The notes: generated by a model not told the origin, from the sequence alone. Counted from the first letter of the stretch, positions 33,436-43,708 are shown. The stretch: DNA of 64,000 nucleotides from Novosphingobium flavum (GCF_014230315.1 NZ_JACLAW010000013.1:78747-142746); one strand, 5' to 3'. A program made the numbers and translations.

Positions 33436-34128
33436 ATGGCAGCTGCCGATGCCCTGTTGAACCGCCTGCGCGAGATGATCCTGTCGGGCGAACTGTTGCC
33501 CGGGGAGCGCATTACTGAATCCAGTCTTGCCGACCGGCTCGGAGTCTCGCGGACGCCCGTCCGCAATGTCTTGTCGGGCCTCGCTGCGGAAGGATTGATC
33601 GAACCCGTTGGCAAACGCGGATTTGCGGTGAAGGCCTTCAGCGAGGATGAGGCGCTGGAGGCGCTCGAGATCCGTGCCATGTTGGAAGGGCAGGCGGCGC
33701 GGAAGCTTGCGCGCAAGGGTGTGAAACCTGATCTGTTAGCTCAGCTCAACGAGTGTCTTGATGAAGGGGATGCGCTTTTTGCCAAGCGCTTTCTCAACCT
33801 TGAGGATGAACAGGAATACGGCGTCATGAACGCCCGCTTCCACAGCCTTATCGTTGAAAACTGCGGCTCGCCCATTCTCATCGGCATGATCGAGCGGCTG
33901 AACAACGTGCCGCTGGTGGCGCCTTCCGTGATCGTGTTCGACCAGATCGGCCTTCGCAAGGCATACGACATCCTGATCCGTGCCCACGGTCATCATCATG
34001 CCATTGTCGAGGCATTGCGGGATCGGAACGAAGAGCGCGTCGATATGCTGTTTCGCGAACACGCCAACCAGCAACGCCTTAGCATGTTCGAACGTCGCGC
34101 AAGGCTCCGGATCGACGCGGCGGGTTGA
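33436..34128 (+). CDS. GntR-family regulator, FCD (FadR) subfamily
   Basis: The protein has 230 aa. A strong AAAGGAGGGT precedes the ATG. The N-terminal winged helix has REMILSGELLPGERITESSLADRLGVSRTPVRNVLSGLAAEGLIEP, with the standard GntR recognition helix. The C-terminal FCD domain (about residues 75-215) carries EIRAMLEGQAARKLA, NARFHSLIVENCG and the metal/ligand His pattern AHGHHHAIVEAL. FCD regulators sense small acids such as vanillate (VanR) or pyruvate. The TTGGATAC boxes in its divergent promoter and again at 41.8 kb make it the likely regulator of the O-demethylase and C1-folate genes. Confidence 0.92.
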   Translation: MAAADALLNRLREMILSGELLPGERITESSLADRLGVSRTPVRNVLSGLAAEGLIEPVGKRGFAVKAFSEDEALEALEIRAMLEGQAARKLARKGVKPDLLAQLNECLDEGDALFAKRFLNLEDEQEYGVMNARFHSLIVENCGSPILIGMIERLNNVPLVAPSVIVFDQIGLRKAYDILIRAHGHHHAIVEALRDRNEERVDMLFREHANQQRLSMFERRARLRIDAAG

Positions 34129-34152
34129 CTGGCCGGCCCTTAACCGCCGTTT

Positions 34153-34175
34153 GGCTATAGCCCCCTAGGTAATAT
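34153..34175. promoter_or_regulatory. Promoter box upstream of malic enzyme: GGCTATAGCC joined to TATAGCCCCCTAG
   Basis: GGCTATAGCC (34153-34162) overlaps CTATAGCCCCCTAGGTAATAT. It combines two motifs that recur at other promoters of this region (31710, 43709, 48178). No gene is seen in the rest of 34129-34383. Confidence 0.45.
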
Positions 34176-34383
34176 CGGCGTTTCGGCCGGCCGCGCCTGC
34201 ACCTATTGCTCGTCCAGTGATCCGGGCGCGGGCGGGCATACTCTGTCCCCTTGGCCCGCAATTGCTTCAGCCGCGGGGGAGAGCGGCGCGGCTCTTCACG
34301 TCGTACAGATGGCAGCGTTACTCTCGGCCTGCGCAATGAAGCCGGCACGCCCGGATCGTGTGTGCCGCAACGGGGATGGATTG

Positions 34384-34491
34384 GTGAGCGATTCCAGTAA
34401 TTTCGGGCCTAATTCTCATTCCGCGCGGGCGGCTCTCCTGTTCCATTCGTAAGGCCGCCCCGGCAAGCTGGAAGTCGTTGCATCCAAGCCG
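34384..34491 (+). other. Interrupted N-terminal leader of malic enzyme (in-frame TAA at 34450-34452)
   Basis: In the malic-enzyme frame, a GTG at 34384 opens 22 codons ending ALLFHS, then TAA, then GRPGKLEVVASKP leading into the ATG at 34492. The joined text resembles the family leader YHSxGRPGK, so the TAA stands where a codon such as CAA (Gln) is expected. Confidence 0.75.
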
Positions 34492-35697
34492 ATGGCCACG
34501 CAGCGGGATCTCTCGCTGGCCTATTCGCCCGGGGTGGCGGCACCGGTCCTGGCAATAGCCCGGCAGCCGGACACGGTTTATGATTATACGGCCAAGGGCA
34601 ATCTGGTGGCGGTCATTTCCAACGGCACAGCCATCCTTGGTCTGGGTAATCTGGGTGCTCTTGCCTCCAAGCCGGTGATGGAAGGCAAGGCGGTTCTGTT
34701 CAAGCGCTTTGCAGACGTCGATTCGATCGACATCGAACTCGCCACTGAGGATCCGCGAGCCCTCATTGAGGCCGTGGCCATGATGGAGCCGAGCTTTGGC
34801 GGCATCAATCTCGAGGACATAAAAGCGCCGGAGTGCTTCATCGTCGAGAAGGCTCTGCGCGAGCGGATGAATATCCCGGTGATGCATGACGACCAACACG
34901 GCACGGCGATCATCTGCGCGGCTGGCCTGATCAATGCCCTGCATCTGACCGGACGGAATCTTGGCGACATAGATATCGTGGTGAACGGGGCCGGTGCTGC
35001 GGCGATTGCTTGCACCGACCTCATCAAGGCAATGGGTGCGGACCCTGCGCGGATCGTTATGTGCGACAAGTTCGGTGTGGTCTACGAGGGCCGGGTGGAA
35101 GACATGGACCAGTGGAAGTCGGTCCATGCCGCGAGGACGGACGCCCGGGCCCTTGGAGAAGTCATCCAAGGTGCGGATGTGTTCATCGGCTTGTCTGCCG
35201 CTGGTGCGCTGGCGCCGGCGCTGCTTGAATCGATGGCGGATCGGCCGATCATTTTTGCCATGGCCAATCCCGATCCGGAAATCCTGCCGGGCAAGGCCAA
35301 GGCTGTGCGGCCTGACGCGATCGTGGCGACAGGTCGTTCGGACTATCCGAACCAGGTCAACAACGTCCTCGGTTTTCCCTTCATCTTCCGAGGCGCCCTC
35401 GACGTGCGGGCGCGGACGATCAACGAGGAGATGAAGATCGCCGCCGCCTTGGCCATTGCGGAACTGGCGCGCCAGCCTGTGCCCCTCGAGGTGGCGCGCG
35501 CCTACGGCATGCAGCCCGAGTTCGGGCCGGACTACATTCTTCCGGCGCCGTTCGATCCGCGCCTGATCGAGGTGGTTTCCGCAGCTGTCGCCCAGGCTGC
35601 AATGGATAGCGGTGTGGCCCGGCTGCCGATCACCGACATGGATGCCTATCGCCGGGTGCTGAAGTCACGGTTGCCGGCTGGGGGCATCGCGGGCTGA
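34492..35697 (+). CDS. maeB: Malic enzyme (MaeB type, no phosphotransacetylase domain), N-terminus truncated by a stop
   Basis: From ATG 34492 there are 401 residues: the malic domain ([18 protein letters not shown] with the catalytic Tyr, [28 protein letters not shown] with the Lys, [18 protein letters not shown]) and the NAD(P) domain ([34 protein letters not shown]). It decarboxylates malate to pyruvate with NAD(P)H formation. The C-terminal phosphotransacetylase-like half of standard MaeB (about 750 aa) is absent. About 36 family-typical N-terminal residues are cut off by the TAA at 34450, and ATG 34492 has no good ribosome-binding site. It is either a recent pseudogene, a product of reinitiation or a sequencing error. 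Confidence 0.8.
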   Translation: MATQRDLSLAYSPGVAAPVLAIARQPDTVYDYTAKGNLVAVISNGTAILGLGNLGALASKPVMEGKAVLFKRFADVDSIDIELATEDPRALIEAVAMMEPSFGGINLEDIKAPECFIVEKALRERMNIPVMHDDQHGTAIICAAGLINALHLTGRNLGDIDIVVNGAGAAAIACTDLIKAMGADPARIVMCDKFGVVYEGRVEDMDQWKSVHAARTDARALGEVIQGADVFIGLSAAGALAPALLESMADRPIIFAMANPDPEILPGKAKAVRPDAIVATGRSDYPNQVNNVLGFPFIFRGALDVRARTINEEMKIAAALAIAELARQPVPLEVARAYGMQPEFGPDYILPAPFDPRLIEVVSAAVAQAAMDSGVARLPITDMDAYRRVLKSRLPAGGIAG

Positions 35698-35712
35698 CCG
35701 TCAGGCCCAGGG

Positions 35713-37464
35713 TCAGTAGGTCAAGATCATATCCCACAGGTCACAGCGGTGTTCGTCGCGGAATTCGCGCGCCGACCGTTCGCCGAACTGGCCGACATCC
35801 TGTGTCTGGTAGTGTCCCTCGACGCCGAATTGTGGCCACGGCGCCGGGATCTTCCCTTGGCCACTGTGCGGCAGGGCCGCATCGGGCGCGCCCATGGCCG
35901 CAAAGCGGGTCCAGGCCGATAAAAGCCGGTCGGACAGGCCGCGTTCGGGGCCGCTGATCTCGCCCGGCGTCCACGCGGTTTGCGGCCGGTGATTGATGCC
36001 GAGTTCGCCGCCATGCCAGCCCGGGAAAATGAACTGGAGATCGATCGTGTGAGCGGCCCACGGTGCAACCCCGGCTTGCGGCGGGAAATAGAACGGCGCG
36101 TCGCGATAGCGGAATTCGTAAGCGTTGACCGGGGTCCATTTCGCCATTTCCGTTATGGCGCGATTGACCCGGCAGACGATCGGATCAGTGTTGAAGGCGC
36201 CGAATGCATCGGTCGCGCTGCCGTAGGCCTGAATGGTGTATTCGCTTGCCAGACGGGCGGCCGGATCCTCGGCGGCTGTGCGTCCCGGGGCCAAGCGTGC
36301 CGGGTAGCGGGCCTTGATCCGGCCTGCCAACTGGTCGGCGGCGAGCGGACCCTCGCCGGTGTTGTAGCCGGCGACGAGCAGGGCGAAGCGGCCTTCATCA
36401 CGCACCGTGCCGCCCAGAACCGGCACGCGATTGAACGTGCCGGTGCGCCAGGCTTCAAGCGGCGGGCGGGGAATGAGCTGGCCATCGATGGCGAGGCCGA
36501 CTGCGAGTTGTCCATTCTCGCCGAGTTTGCCCTGCATCTGCAGGATCTGGCTGACTGGCAGGCGTCGCAGGCAGGAGGCGACTTCTGTTTGCGAGTCCGC
36601 GCAACCTGCCTGCGCTGCGAACTCTTCGCCGCGCTGCCGGGCGAGGGATGCAGTGGCGACGGTGGAGAGCGGACCGCTCTCCAGAATGGTACGTCGGAAC
36701 AGGCCCTTGGCAGAGGGGGCCAGCATGAGCGCAGAGGCGAGCGAGGCGCCGGAGGATTGGCCGCCCACCGTCACGTTGTCAGGATCGCCGCCGAAAGCCG
36801 CGATGTTTGCCCGGGTCCATTTCAGGGCGCGGACAACGTCCATCAGCCCGAAATTGCCCGTTGCTTCCTGGCCTGCTCCGCGAAGCGCCGGATGCGAGAG
36901 GAAGCCGAGCAGACCGAGGCGGTAGTTGACCGTTACGACGATCGTCGCCGTGCCATCGGGGCCGCCGGACGCGAGCCACGACCCGTCGTATCCGTCGGCC
37001 GATCCGGTAACCAGCCCTCCGCCATGGAGCCAGACGATGACCGGCAGGCGGCGCCCCTTTCGAACCGGCGTATCGGGCGCGTAGATGTTGAGGTAGAGAC
37101 AGTCTTCGGTGATGCTTGTCGGCCCGGCATAGACGCCGAGTGTCGTGACCTGCGGGCAGGAATTGCCGAACCGGGTCGCGTGCAGCAGGCTGCGGCGCAA
37201 GGCGGGCGGTGCAGGGGGGCGCCACCGCAGCGCCCCGGTGGGCGGGGCGGCATAGGGGATGCCCAAATAGCGGCGGATAGCGGAATGGTTGGAGCCGGAA
37301 ACCGGGCCTTCGCGAGTCATTGCCATGGGTGCCGAGCGTGCCGACTGCGCGATGGCCGCATGGCCCGTTACGGCTCCGAGGGCCAGCAGGTAGGTCGCCG
37401 CAATCCGACGTGCGTTAACGGGTGGCACCGGAAAACGGCGCAATGCGGAGCCGGGGCGTGTCAC
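35713..37464 (-). CDS. Secreted carboxylesterase type B
   Basis: The protein has about 583 aa. A basic N-terminus and hydrophobic segment (about 20-40, AATYLLALGAVTGHAAIAQ) form a signal peptide. The type B esterase fold shows IPYAAPPTGALRW, EDCLYLNIYAP, the oxyanion loop LHGGGLVTG, nucleophile Ser in GGQSSGASL, Glu in GTVRDEGRFAL and His in VAPWAAHTIDLQF, so the triad is complete. It probably cleaves ester-linked aromatic acids outside the cytoplasm (inferred from context). The start is a GTG at 37464 with a weak ribosome-binding site. It converges on malic enzyme (15 bp apart). Confidence 0.88.
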   Translation of the reverse strand: MTRPGSALRRFPVPPVNARRIAATYLLALGAVTGHAAIAQSARSAPMAMTREGPVSGSNHSAIRRYLGIPYAAPPTGALRWRPPAPPALRRSLLHATRFGNSCPQVTTLGVYAGPTSITEDCLYLNIYAPDTPVRKGRRLPVIVWLHGGGLVTGSADGYDGSWLASGGPDGTATIVVTVNYRLGLLGFLSHPALRGAGQEATGNFGLMDVVRALKWTRANIAAFGGDPDNVTVGGQSSGASLASALMLAPSAKGLFRRTILESGPLSTVATASLARQRGEEFAAQAGCADSQTEVASCLRRLPVSQILQMQGKLGENGQLAVGLAIDGQLIPRPPLEAWRTGTFNRVPVLGGTVRDEGRFALLVAGYNTGEGPLAADQLAGRIKARYPARLAPGRTAAEDPAARLASEYTIQAYGSATDAFGAFNTDPIVCRVNRAITEMAKWTPVNAYEFRYRDAPFYFPPQAGVAPWAAHTIDLQFIFPGWHGGELGINHRPQTAWTPGEISGPERGLSDRLLSAWTRFAAMGAPDAALPHSGQGKIPAPWPQFGVEGHYQTQDVGQFGERSAREFRDEHRCDLWDMILTY

Positions 37465-37656
37465 CGGGCGATTGGCTAAGGCAAGCGCGCCGTGGAGACC
37501 AGTCTCGATTGGGCGATAGGGATATATTCAGAATGTCCATACCGATCGCGTCGATGATCCCGCAGGATCGGTTGCTGGATGCGTAAGGCGGGGGGCAAAT
37601 CTTCCCTGCTGGACGTGTCCGGGACGAATGAAAGATCAATCACGGGAGAGTTGCAG

Positions 37657-38655
37657 GTGGCCGAATTCACGAGACGGGCGTTCGCGCTGGGAATCGCCGG
37701 CGCGACCGCTGGTTTGAGCGCGGCCCCGGCGCTGGCGCGGGTGATGCGATCGGGCGGGCCATACCGTGTCATTTGCGGTTTCCCGATCGGGACGGGTGGG
37801 GACACCATCTGCCGGTTCTTCGCACGCCAACTCGAACCCCTGCTTGGCGCGGCGGTCACCGTCGAAAACATCATGGAGGCGGAGCACGAGGGGTACGAAG
37901 GCAATCTCGCCACGCGCCACGTCCTGGCAGCGCCGCGGAATGGCCACGCGATCTATCTGACAGCCGGGGCCATTCTTGTCGCCAACCAGGCACTGCAGCG
38001 GCATCCGGCATTCGACGTGGGCACGGCGCTGACCTCGATCGGCACTATGACCCGTGTGCCGAACACCATCGTGGTTGCAGCCAACTCCCCCTATCGAACA
38101 CTGGCTGATCTGACGGCTGCCATGAAGGTCAAGGGAGCGGCCGCTCGCTATGGCGTTCCCAACGGTTCGGTCGTGCGGGTGATCGGCGCGCTTTATCGCT
38201 ACCATGCCGGGCTTCGCGCGCACGAAATGGTGCGGCGGCAGAGCCGGGACGTGTTCAGCGACCTGGAAGAGGGCAAGGTGGACTATGCCTTCTCGAACAA
38301 CTGGTACTCGGTGCAGCAGGAGCAGGCCGGACGGGTGCGCATCCTTGCGATGAGTCTGCGCGACCGGCTTCAGGCGGCACCGCAATATCCGACTTTTACC
38401 GAGAATGGTCTGCCGATCGACGTTGATGGCTGGTGGGGTGGTTACGTTGCGGCGGGCACACCCCGGCCGGTCGTCGAAAGGCTGGCCGCGGCCTTGCGTA
38501 CGGTCGTATCCAGTGAGGAATGCCGCAAGTTCTTCAATGGGATAATCTGCGACCCGTGGCCGGGGACGCCGCGATTGGGGCAGGCGCACCTGCGGGAGCA
38601 ACTGGTGGCCTGGCGCCGCTATGTGGACATCGCGGGCCTTGAAAAGGAAGGCTGA
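37657..38655 (+). CDS. TctC/Bug-family periplasmic solute-binding protein, copy 2
   Basis: The protein has 332 aa, from a GTG at 37657 with GGGAGAG upstream. Its twin-arginine-like FTRRAFALGIAG signal precedes a Bug fold with the same landmarks as the copy at 30.6 kb: YRVICGFPIGTGGDT, YEGNLATRHVLAA, NGSVVRVIGALYRY and GIICDPWPGTP. The two are clear paralogues within 7 kb. No TctA/B is seen nearby. It is divergent from the esterase gene, which suggests joint induction and binding of the acid that the esterase releases (inference). Confidence 0.88.
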   Translation: MAEFTRRAFALGIAGATAGLSAAPALARVMRSGGPYRVICGFPIGTGGDTICRFFARQLEPLLGAAVTVENIMEAEHEGYEGNLATRHVLAAPRNGHAIYLTAGAILVANQALQRHPAFDVGTALTSIGTMTRVPNTIVVAANSPYRTLADLTAAMKVKGAAARYGVPNGSVVRVIGALYRYHAGLRAHEMVRRQSRDVFSDLEEGKVDYAFSNNWYSVQQEQAGRVRILAMSLRDRLQAAPQYPTFTENGLPIDVDGWWGGYVAAGTPRPVVERLAAALRTVVSSEECRKFFNGIICDPWPGTPRLGQAHLREQLVAWRRYVDIAGLEKEG

Positions 38656-38668
38656 ACGGCAAATTGCG

Positions 38669-38697
38669 ACGGGCTTGCAACGCAATTGCAAGCCCGT
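38669..38697. terminator. Bidirectional terminator between TctC copy 2 and folB-like gene
   Basis: ACGGGCTTGCAA and TTGCAAGCCCGT are 12-bp perfect arms around CGCAA, placed exactly between the two converging stop codons (38655 and 38698). Confidence 0.8.
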
Positions 38698-39052
38698 TCA
38701 GGACTGCTCCATCGTCACTTCGACGCTGGCCTGCCCGCGCATGAGGGCGAACGGCTTTTCGATCGTGACATGGGCCCGGACCACCCCCGGCATGGCAAGG
38801 CAGGCGGCGGCGAGATTCTGTCCGAAGGTCTCGATCAGCGGCGTATGCACTTCGGCGAGCTGTTCCGCCGCCCGGGCGATGCGGCGGTAGTCGACCGTCT
38901 GGTCGATCGTCTCGATCCTGCCCGCGACGAGATCGAGTACGACCGAGATGACCAGGGGCTGACGCCGGCCTATTTCGTCGGGGTTGATGCCGACGTCGGC
39001 GAGCAGTGAGAGATCTCTCACCCGGACCCGGTTGGCGATGCGCAGGGGCGTT

Positions 39053-39063
<11 letters not shown>
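38698..39063 (-). CDS. folB: FolB-like dihydroneopterin aldolase
   Basis: The protein has 121 aa, the family size. VRVRDLSLLADVGINPDEIGRRQPLVISVVLDL, then TVDYRRIARAAEQLAE, PLIETFGQNLAAACL and VRAHVTIEKPFAL cover the aldolase/epimerase fold, including the Glu and Lys positions of the active site. The start ATG (39063) lies 11 bp inside the end of folD. As the last gene of a C1-folate operon it may boost folate supply during O-demethylation, or act on another pterin; a housekeeping folB elsewhere is likely. Confidence 0.82.
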
Positions 39064-39949
<886 letters not shown>

Positions 39950-39953
39950 CGGC

Positions 39954-40808
39954 TTAGACCCGGAAGACCACGGTGCGCGCGCCGTTGACGAACACGCGGC
40001 CGTTGAGATGGTGATCGACCGCCGAGGCCAGTACACGGCGCTCGATATCGCGGCCCTTGCGGACGAGGTCCTCGGGCGTGTCGGCATGGGAAATGGCTTC
40101 GACATCCTGATGGATGATCGGGCCTTCGTCGAGATCGGAGGTGACGTAGTGCGCCGTGGCGCCGATCATCTTAACGCCGCGCTCGTGTGCCTGGTGATAG
40201 GGCTTGGCGCCCTTGAAGCCGGGCAGGAACGAGTGGTGGATATTGATGCAGCGGCCCGACAGGAAGGCGGAGAGATCGTCGGACAGGATCTGCATGTAGC
40301 GGGCCAGCACGATCAGGTCGGCGCCGGTACTGTTCACGATCTCCTTGATCTGGGCTTCCTGCTGCGGCTTGGTATCGCGCGTGATCGGCAGGTGATGGAA
40401 CGGAATGGTGCCGACCATCGAGGTCTGCATCACGCTGGCCGGATGGTTCGAGATGATCCCGACCACATCCATGTTCAACTCGCCAATGCGCTTGCGGTAA
40501 AGCAGGTCTCCGAGGCAATGGTCGAACTTGCTGACCAGCAGCAGGACTTTCTGCGGCTGGTCGCGCAGGCGCAGGTTCCACTCCATCCCGGCAGCAGCGG
40601 CCGTCGGGGCAAAGGCCGCGCGAAACGCGGGAATGGACGCCTCGTCGATGGCGAATTCGACGCGCATGAAGAAGCGTTCGCTGGCCTGGTCGTTGAATTG
40701 CTGCGCGTCGGAAATGTTGCCGCCCGATCGAGCCAGGCAGGTCGCAACGTCGGCGACCAGACCGGGACGGTCGTCGCATTGAAGGGTCAGGACGCAGGTC
40801 TGCTGCAT
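39954..40808 (-). CDS. purU: Formyltetrahydrofolate deformylase
   Basis: The protein has 284 aa. An N-terminal ACT domain ([20 protein letters not shown]) precedes a formyl-transferase-type hydrolase domain with [57 protein letters not shown] and the catalytic Asp in [13 protein letters not shown]. It releases formate and free THF from 10-formyl-THF. GGGAG precedes the ATG at 40808. In this operon it would close the methyl-THF to formate route and regenerate THF for the LigM-like enzymes. Confidence 0.95.
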   Translation of the reverse strand: MQQTCVLTLQCDDRPGLVADVATCLARSGGNISDAQQFNDQASERFFMRVEFAIDEASIPAFRAAFAPTAAAAGMEWNLRLRDQPQKVLLLVSKFDHCLGDLLYRKRIGELNMDVVGIISNHPASVMQTSMVGTIPFHHLPITRDTKPQQEAQIKEIVNSTGADLIVLARYMQILSDDLSAFLSGRCINIHHSFLPGFKGAKPYHQAHERGVKMIGATAHYVTSDLDEGPIIHQDVEAISHADTPEDLVRKGRDIERRVLASAVDHHLNGRVFVNGARTVVFRV

Positions 40809-40854
40809 GGATGGTCTCCCGTAATGTTATGGCAAGAAAGAGTGGGGGGCGCCG

Positions 40855-41724
40855 TCAGCGCCGCTGGCGATAGGTTTCGATCCACTGGACCGTCCGTTCG
40901 ATGCCTCCGAACGGATAGAAGTGTAGGCGGACATCGCCGAGCCGGGGGGTGAGGGCCGGAGCCAAGGCGTCGACCAACTTGTCTGGCCCGGCAGTCCCGA
41001 GAAGCCGTCCGAGCGATACGCCGTACTTCGCCATGGCTGCGGCCGATGCCTCGACCCCGCAGCGCCCTGCGAACTGAAGCAGGGTCTTGATCCCGGCCGG
41101 GCCGGGAATGCCGATCCGCACCGGCGCATCAATCCCGCGGCCGCGCAGATCGTCCAGCCATCTGAGCACCGGATCGGGATTGAATCCAAACTGCGTGACG
41201 ATGAGCGGGGTCATGCCGCGACGCCGGATCTCCTCACATTTGGCGGTGAGCACTTCGAAGCAGTGTTCTTCGGTCATGTGAGGGTGGCCTTCGGGATGGC
41301 CGCCGATGCCCAGCATCTCGATTCCTGCGCGTTCGAATGCCCCTGTGCGGATCAGGTCGAGACTGTCGTGAAACGGGCCGTCCGGCGCGGGAGGATCGCC
41401 TGCGACGACAAAGCACCGGGAAACAGCGGCACGGCTTACCAAGGCGGAGAGGAAGCCTTCGAATTCCTCGGTCGAGGCAATCCGGCGCGCGGAGAAATGA
41501 GGAAGTGGCGTGAATCCAAGGCGGTGCACGGCCGCTGCCGCGGCGACGCGCGCGTCAGGGCTTTCGCCCGGGAGGAATGTGACGGCGACCTGTGAGCCTG
41601 CGGGGATGCCCGGCGCGATACGGGTCAGGCGATCGACGTCGCGGGCCGTGATCTCGAGCGAATAGTCGTTGAGCACGTCGGTTCTGGCGCAGCCATGATC
41701 GGCGGCCTTGGCGAGGCGGTTCAT
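40855..41724 (-). CDS. Methylenetetrahydrofolate reductase-like protein (MetF family)
   Basis: The protein has 289 aa, from ATG 41724 with GGAG upstream. The TIM-barrel pattern is present: SLEITARDVDRL (catalytic Glu), AVTFLPGE, LGFTPLPHFSAR, VVAGDPPAPDGP, MLGIGGHPEGHPH and PLIVTQFGFNP. This is the divergent short MetF form found with LigM and DesA, where it works in the oxidative direction (methyl-THF to methylene-THF). It is first in the metF-purU-folD-folB operon. The divergent promoter contains two TTGGATAC boxes. Confidence 0.88.
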   Translation of the reverse strand: MNRLAKAADHGCARTDVLNDYSLEITARDVDRLTRIAPGIPAGSQVAVTFLPGESPDARVAAAAAVHRLGFTPLPHFSARRIASTEEFEGFLSALVSRAAVSRCFVVAGDPPAPDGPFHDSLDLIRTGAFERAGIEMLGIGGHPEGHPHMTEEHCFEVLTAKCEEIRRRGMTPLIVTQFGFNPDPVLRWLDDLRGRGIDAPVRIGIPGPAGIKTLLQFAGRCGVEASAAAMAKYGVSLGRLLGTAGPDKLVDALAPALTPRLGDVRLHFYPFGGIERTVQWIETYRQRR

Positions 41725-41797
41725 TGTGATGCTCCATGTTTGATGGTTCGATCGACCGGGGACTCGGTCCGCCCATGGCTTCGATCGCCATATACAT

Positions 41798-41837
41798 ATT
41801 GGATACATTTGAATAGATATCGTATTTATGGATACGA
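41798..41837. promoter_or_regulatory. Two further GntR-type boxes between metF-like and hydrolase genes
   Basis: ATTGGATACAT (41798-41808) and ATGGATACGA (41828-41837) repeat the box seen near gntR. They are in direct orientation about 29 bp apart, and the second covers the hydrolase start codon. Confidence 0.5.
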
Positions 41838-42571
41838 AAAATGATTCGCCCGCCCCCCCCGTGACCCTGCTGGTCTTGCCTGGTCTGATGTGTGATTCCC
41901 GCGCATTTCCGGGAATTTGTGAAAACTTCGCAGGGGCCGTAGTGCTTGATGGCTTTTATGGGACTGCCCGGACCATCTATGAAATGGCATCCCAAGTGCT
42001 TGGTGAGGTTCCGGGAAAGCTCGCTGTGCTGGGCCATTCCATGGGCGCGCGTGTCGCCCTCGAACTGATCCGCATGGCTCCCGAACGGGTCGCTCGGCTG
42101 GCACTTGTCGATACCGGTATCCACCCGGTTTCTGTGACCGAGGTGACCAAGCGGCACGCGCTGCGGGATCTTGGCCGCGCCGAGGGCATCGAGCGGCTGG
42201 TCGATGCCTGGTTGCCCCCGATGATCGGTCGATCGCATCGTGCCGATCGGGCGTTGCGGGCTGCTTTGTATGAAATGGCCTGTTCGGCCAGGCAGGCCGG
42301 CTTCGAGCGACAGATCGAGGCCCTGATTGCGCGCCCCGATGCAACGACGGTGCTGGGCGGGATCACGTGCCCGACTTTCGTGATCGTGGGCAGCGAGGAC
42401 GAGTGGAGCCCGGTGGCGCAGCACCGCGAAATTGCCGAGCGGATCGACGGCGCTGAACTGCGTGTCGTGGAAGGCGCCGGCCACATGCTGCCGACCGAGG
42501 CGCCGAGCCTGTTCCATGAGGCCATTCGCGAATGGCTGGGATGGAACCCGGCGGCGCCCGCCGATGCGTAG
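41828..42571 (+). CDS. Alpha/beta hydrolase
   Basis: The protein has 247 aa. VLPGLMCDSRAF carries the oxyanion region, LGHSMGARVAL holds the nucleophile Ser (GHSMG), SEDEWSP the acid and GAGHMLP the His. It is similar to MetX/MhpC-like small esterases, without further substrate clues. No signal peptide, so cytosolic. It is divergent from the C1-folate operon and shares its control region, so co-regulation with O-demethylation is likely. The predicted ATG lies inside an operator-like box. Confidence 0.85.
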   Translation: MDTKNDSPAPPVTLLVLPGLMCDSRAFPGICENFAGAVVLDGFYGTARTIYEMASQVLGEVPGKLAVLGHSMGARVALELIRMAPERVARLALVDTGIHPVSVTEVTKRHALRDLGRAEGIERLVDAWLPPMIGRSHRADRALRAALYEMACSARQAGFERQIEALIARPDATTVLGGITCPTFVIVGSEDEWSPVAQHREIAERIDGAELRVVEGAGHMLPTEAPSLFHEAIREWLGWNPAAPADA

Positions 42572-42598
42572 TGGCCGCTTCTGCGGTGTGCATCGCCG

Positions 42599-43618
42599 TC
42601 AACGACCGGATGTCGGGGCAGGCCGGATGCCCTGCTGCCGGGCAGCGTTTTCGCTCACGACCTTGCGGATCTCATCAATGAACAGCTTGGCAAGCGAAGA
42701 AAGCGTGCGGTGCTTCATGGTGAGCAGGCCGATCGGCTGCCACAGCGCGTTGACCTCGACCGGCAAGGCGACAAGGCCGCGGGCCCGCTCGACCACGCTG
42801 GCAGGAAACAGGGCAAGGAATTCATTGCGCATTACGAGCTGGCGCAGCAACTGCATGGATGAACCGACCACCATCACCGGCGGCAAGCCAAGACCGTTGA
42901 TCCGGAAAGCCTGGGTCATCGTGCGCCCGCTTACCGTGTCCAGCGGCGAGAAAGCCCAGGGGTCGTTTATCAGGTCGGCCAGCTTTTCGGCTTTGGCTTT
43001 GACCCACCGGCTGTTTTCCCCCGCTGCCACGACCAGCCGATCCTGAAAAAGTTCGGTCGCCTCAATCTGGTGACCGATGTCGGCGATCTGGCCCACGACA
43101 ACTTCGACATTGCCGCGTTCGAGTTCGTGCAACTGCGCGGTGCGCGTGTAGGCTGGCACGATTTCGAAGACGATGCCGGGGTAGCGCTCGTGAATCGAAG
43201 CTATGACATCGCCGATCAGGCCGGAGAGGCCCACCTCGTTGGCGGCGATGCGCAGCTCACCCGTGGTCGAGCTGGACAGCAGGTTGATCGAATCCACCGC
43301 CGAGTGCAGGGCGGCAAGGGCCGCATCGCTCCGCGCCAGCAGGATCCGGCAGGCTTCGGTCGGCTCCAGTCCGCGCCAACTGCGGGAAACCAGCTCGGCA
43401 CCGACTTCCTGTTCCAGCCCACGCAGGATTTTCGAGATCGCCGGCTTCGACAGCCTCACGGCTTCGGCCGCCTTGGAAATGCTCCCGACATCGATGCAGG
43501 TCTGCAGCACTGTCAGGTCCCACAGCGGCAGCCGGCGCCCGATACGGTCTTCCCATTCGACGTAGGCCTTGGCCGCTCGCCGTTCGGCCTTAACCGGAAT
43601 TGTGCTTGCGATGGTCAT
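42599..43618 (-). CDS. LysR-family transcriptional regulator, copy 1
   Basis: The protein has 339 aa. An unusually long N-terminus (about 30 residues, KAERRAAKAYVEWEDRIGRR) precedes the helix-turn-helix LWDLTVLQTCIDVGSISKAAEAVRLSKPAISKILRGLEQEVG. A LysR effector domain follows (about 125-320). It is divergent from the Rieske oxygenase operon; the 261-bp region between them carries an inverted repeat and a TATATCCCCCT box. Activation of that operon by a pathway intermediate is the standard expectation. Confidence 0.9.
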   Translation of the reverse strand: MTIASTIPVKAERRAAKAYVEWEDRIGRRLPLWDLTVLQTCIDVGSISKAAEAVRLSKPAISKILRGLEQEVGAELVSRSWRGLEPTEACRILLARSDAALAALHSAVDSINLLSSSTTGELRIAANEVGLSGLIGDVIASIHERYPGIVFEIVPAYTRTAQLHELERGNVEVVVGQIADIGHQIEATELFQDRLVVAAGENSRWVKAKAEKLADLINDPWAFSPLDTVSGRTMTQAFRINGLGLPPVMVVGSSMQLLRQLVMRNEFLALFPASVVERARGLVALPVEVNALWQPIGLLTMKHRTLSSLAKLFIDEIRKVVSENAARQQGIRPAPTSGR

Positions 43619-43708
43619 TTCCCGATCCACTTGTAGTGTTGGCCAACCATGCCGACGGTGCGGGCGATTGTGAACGACGCTGCGCCGACCGGGCAAGTTA
43701 CCGCCTGA

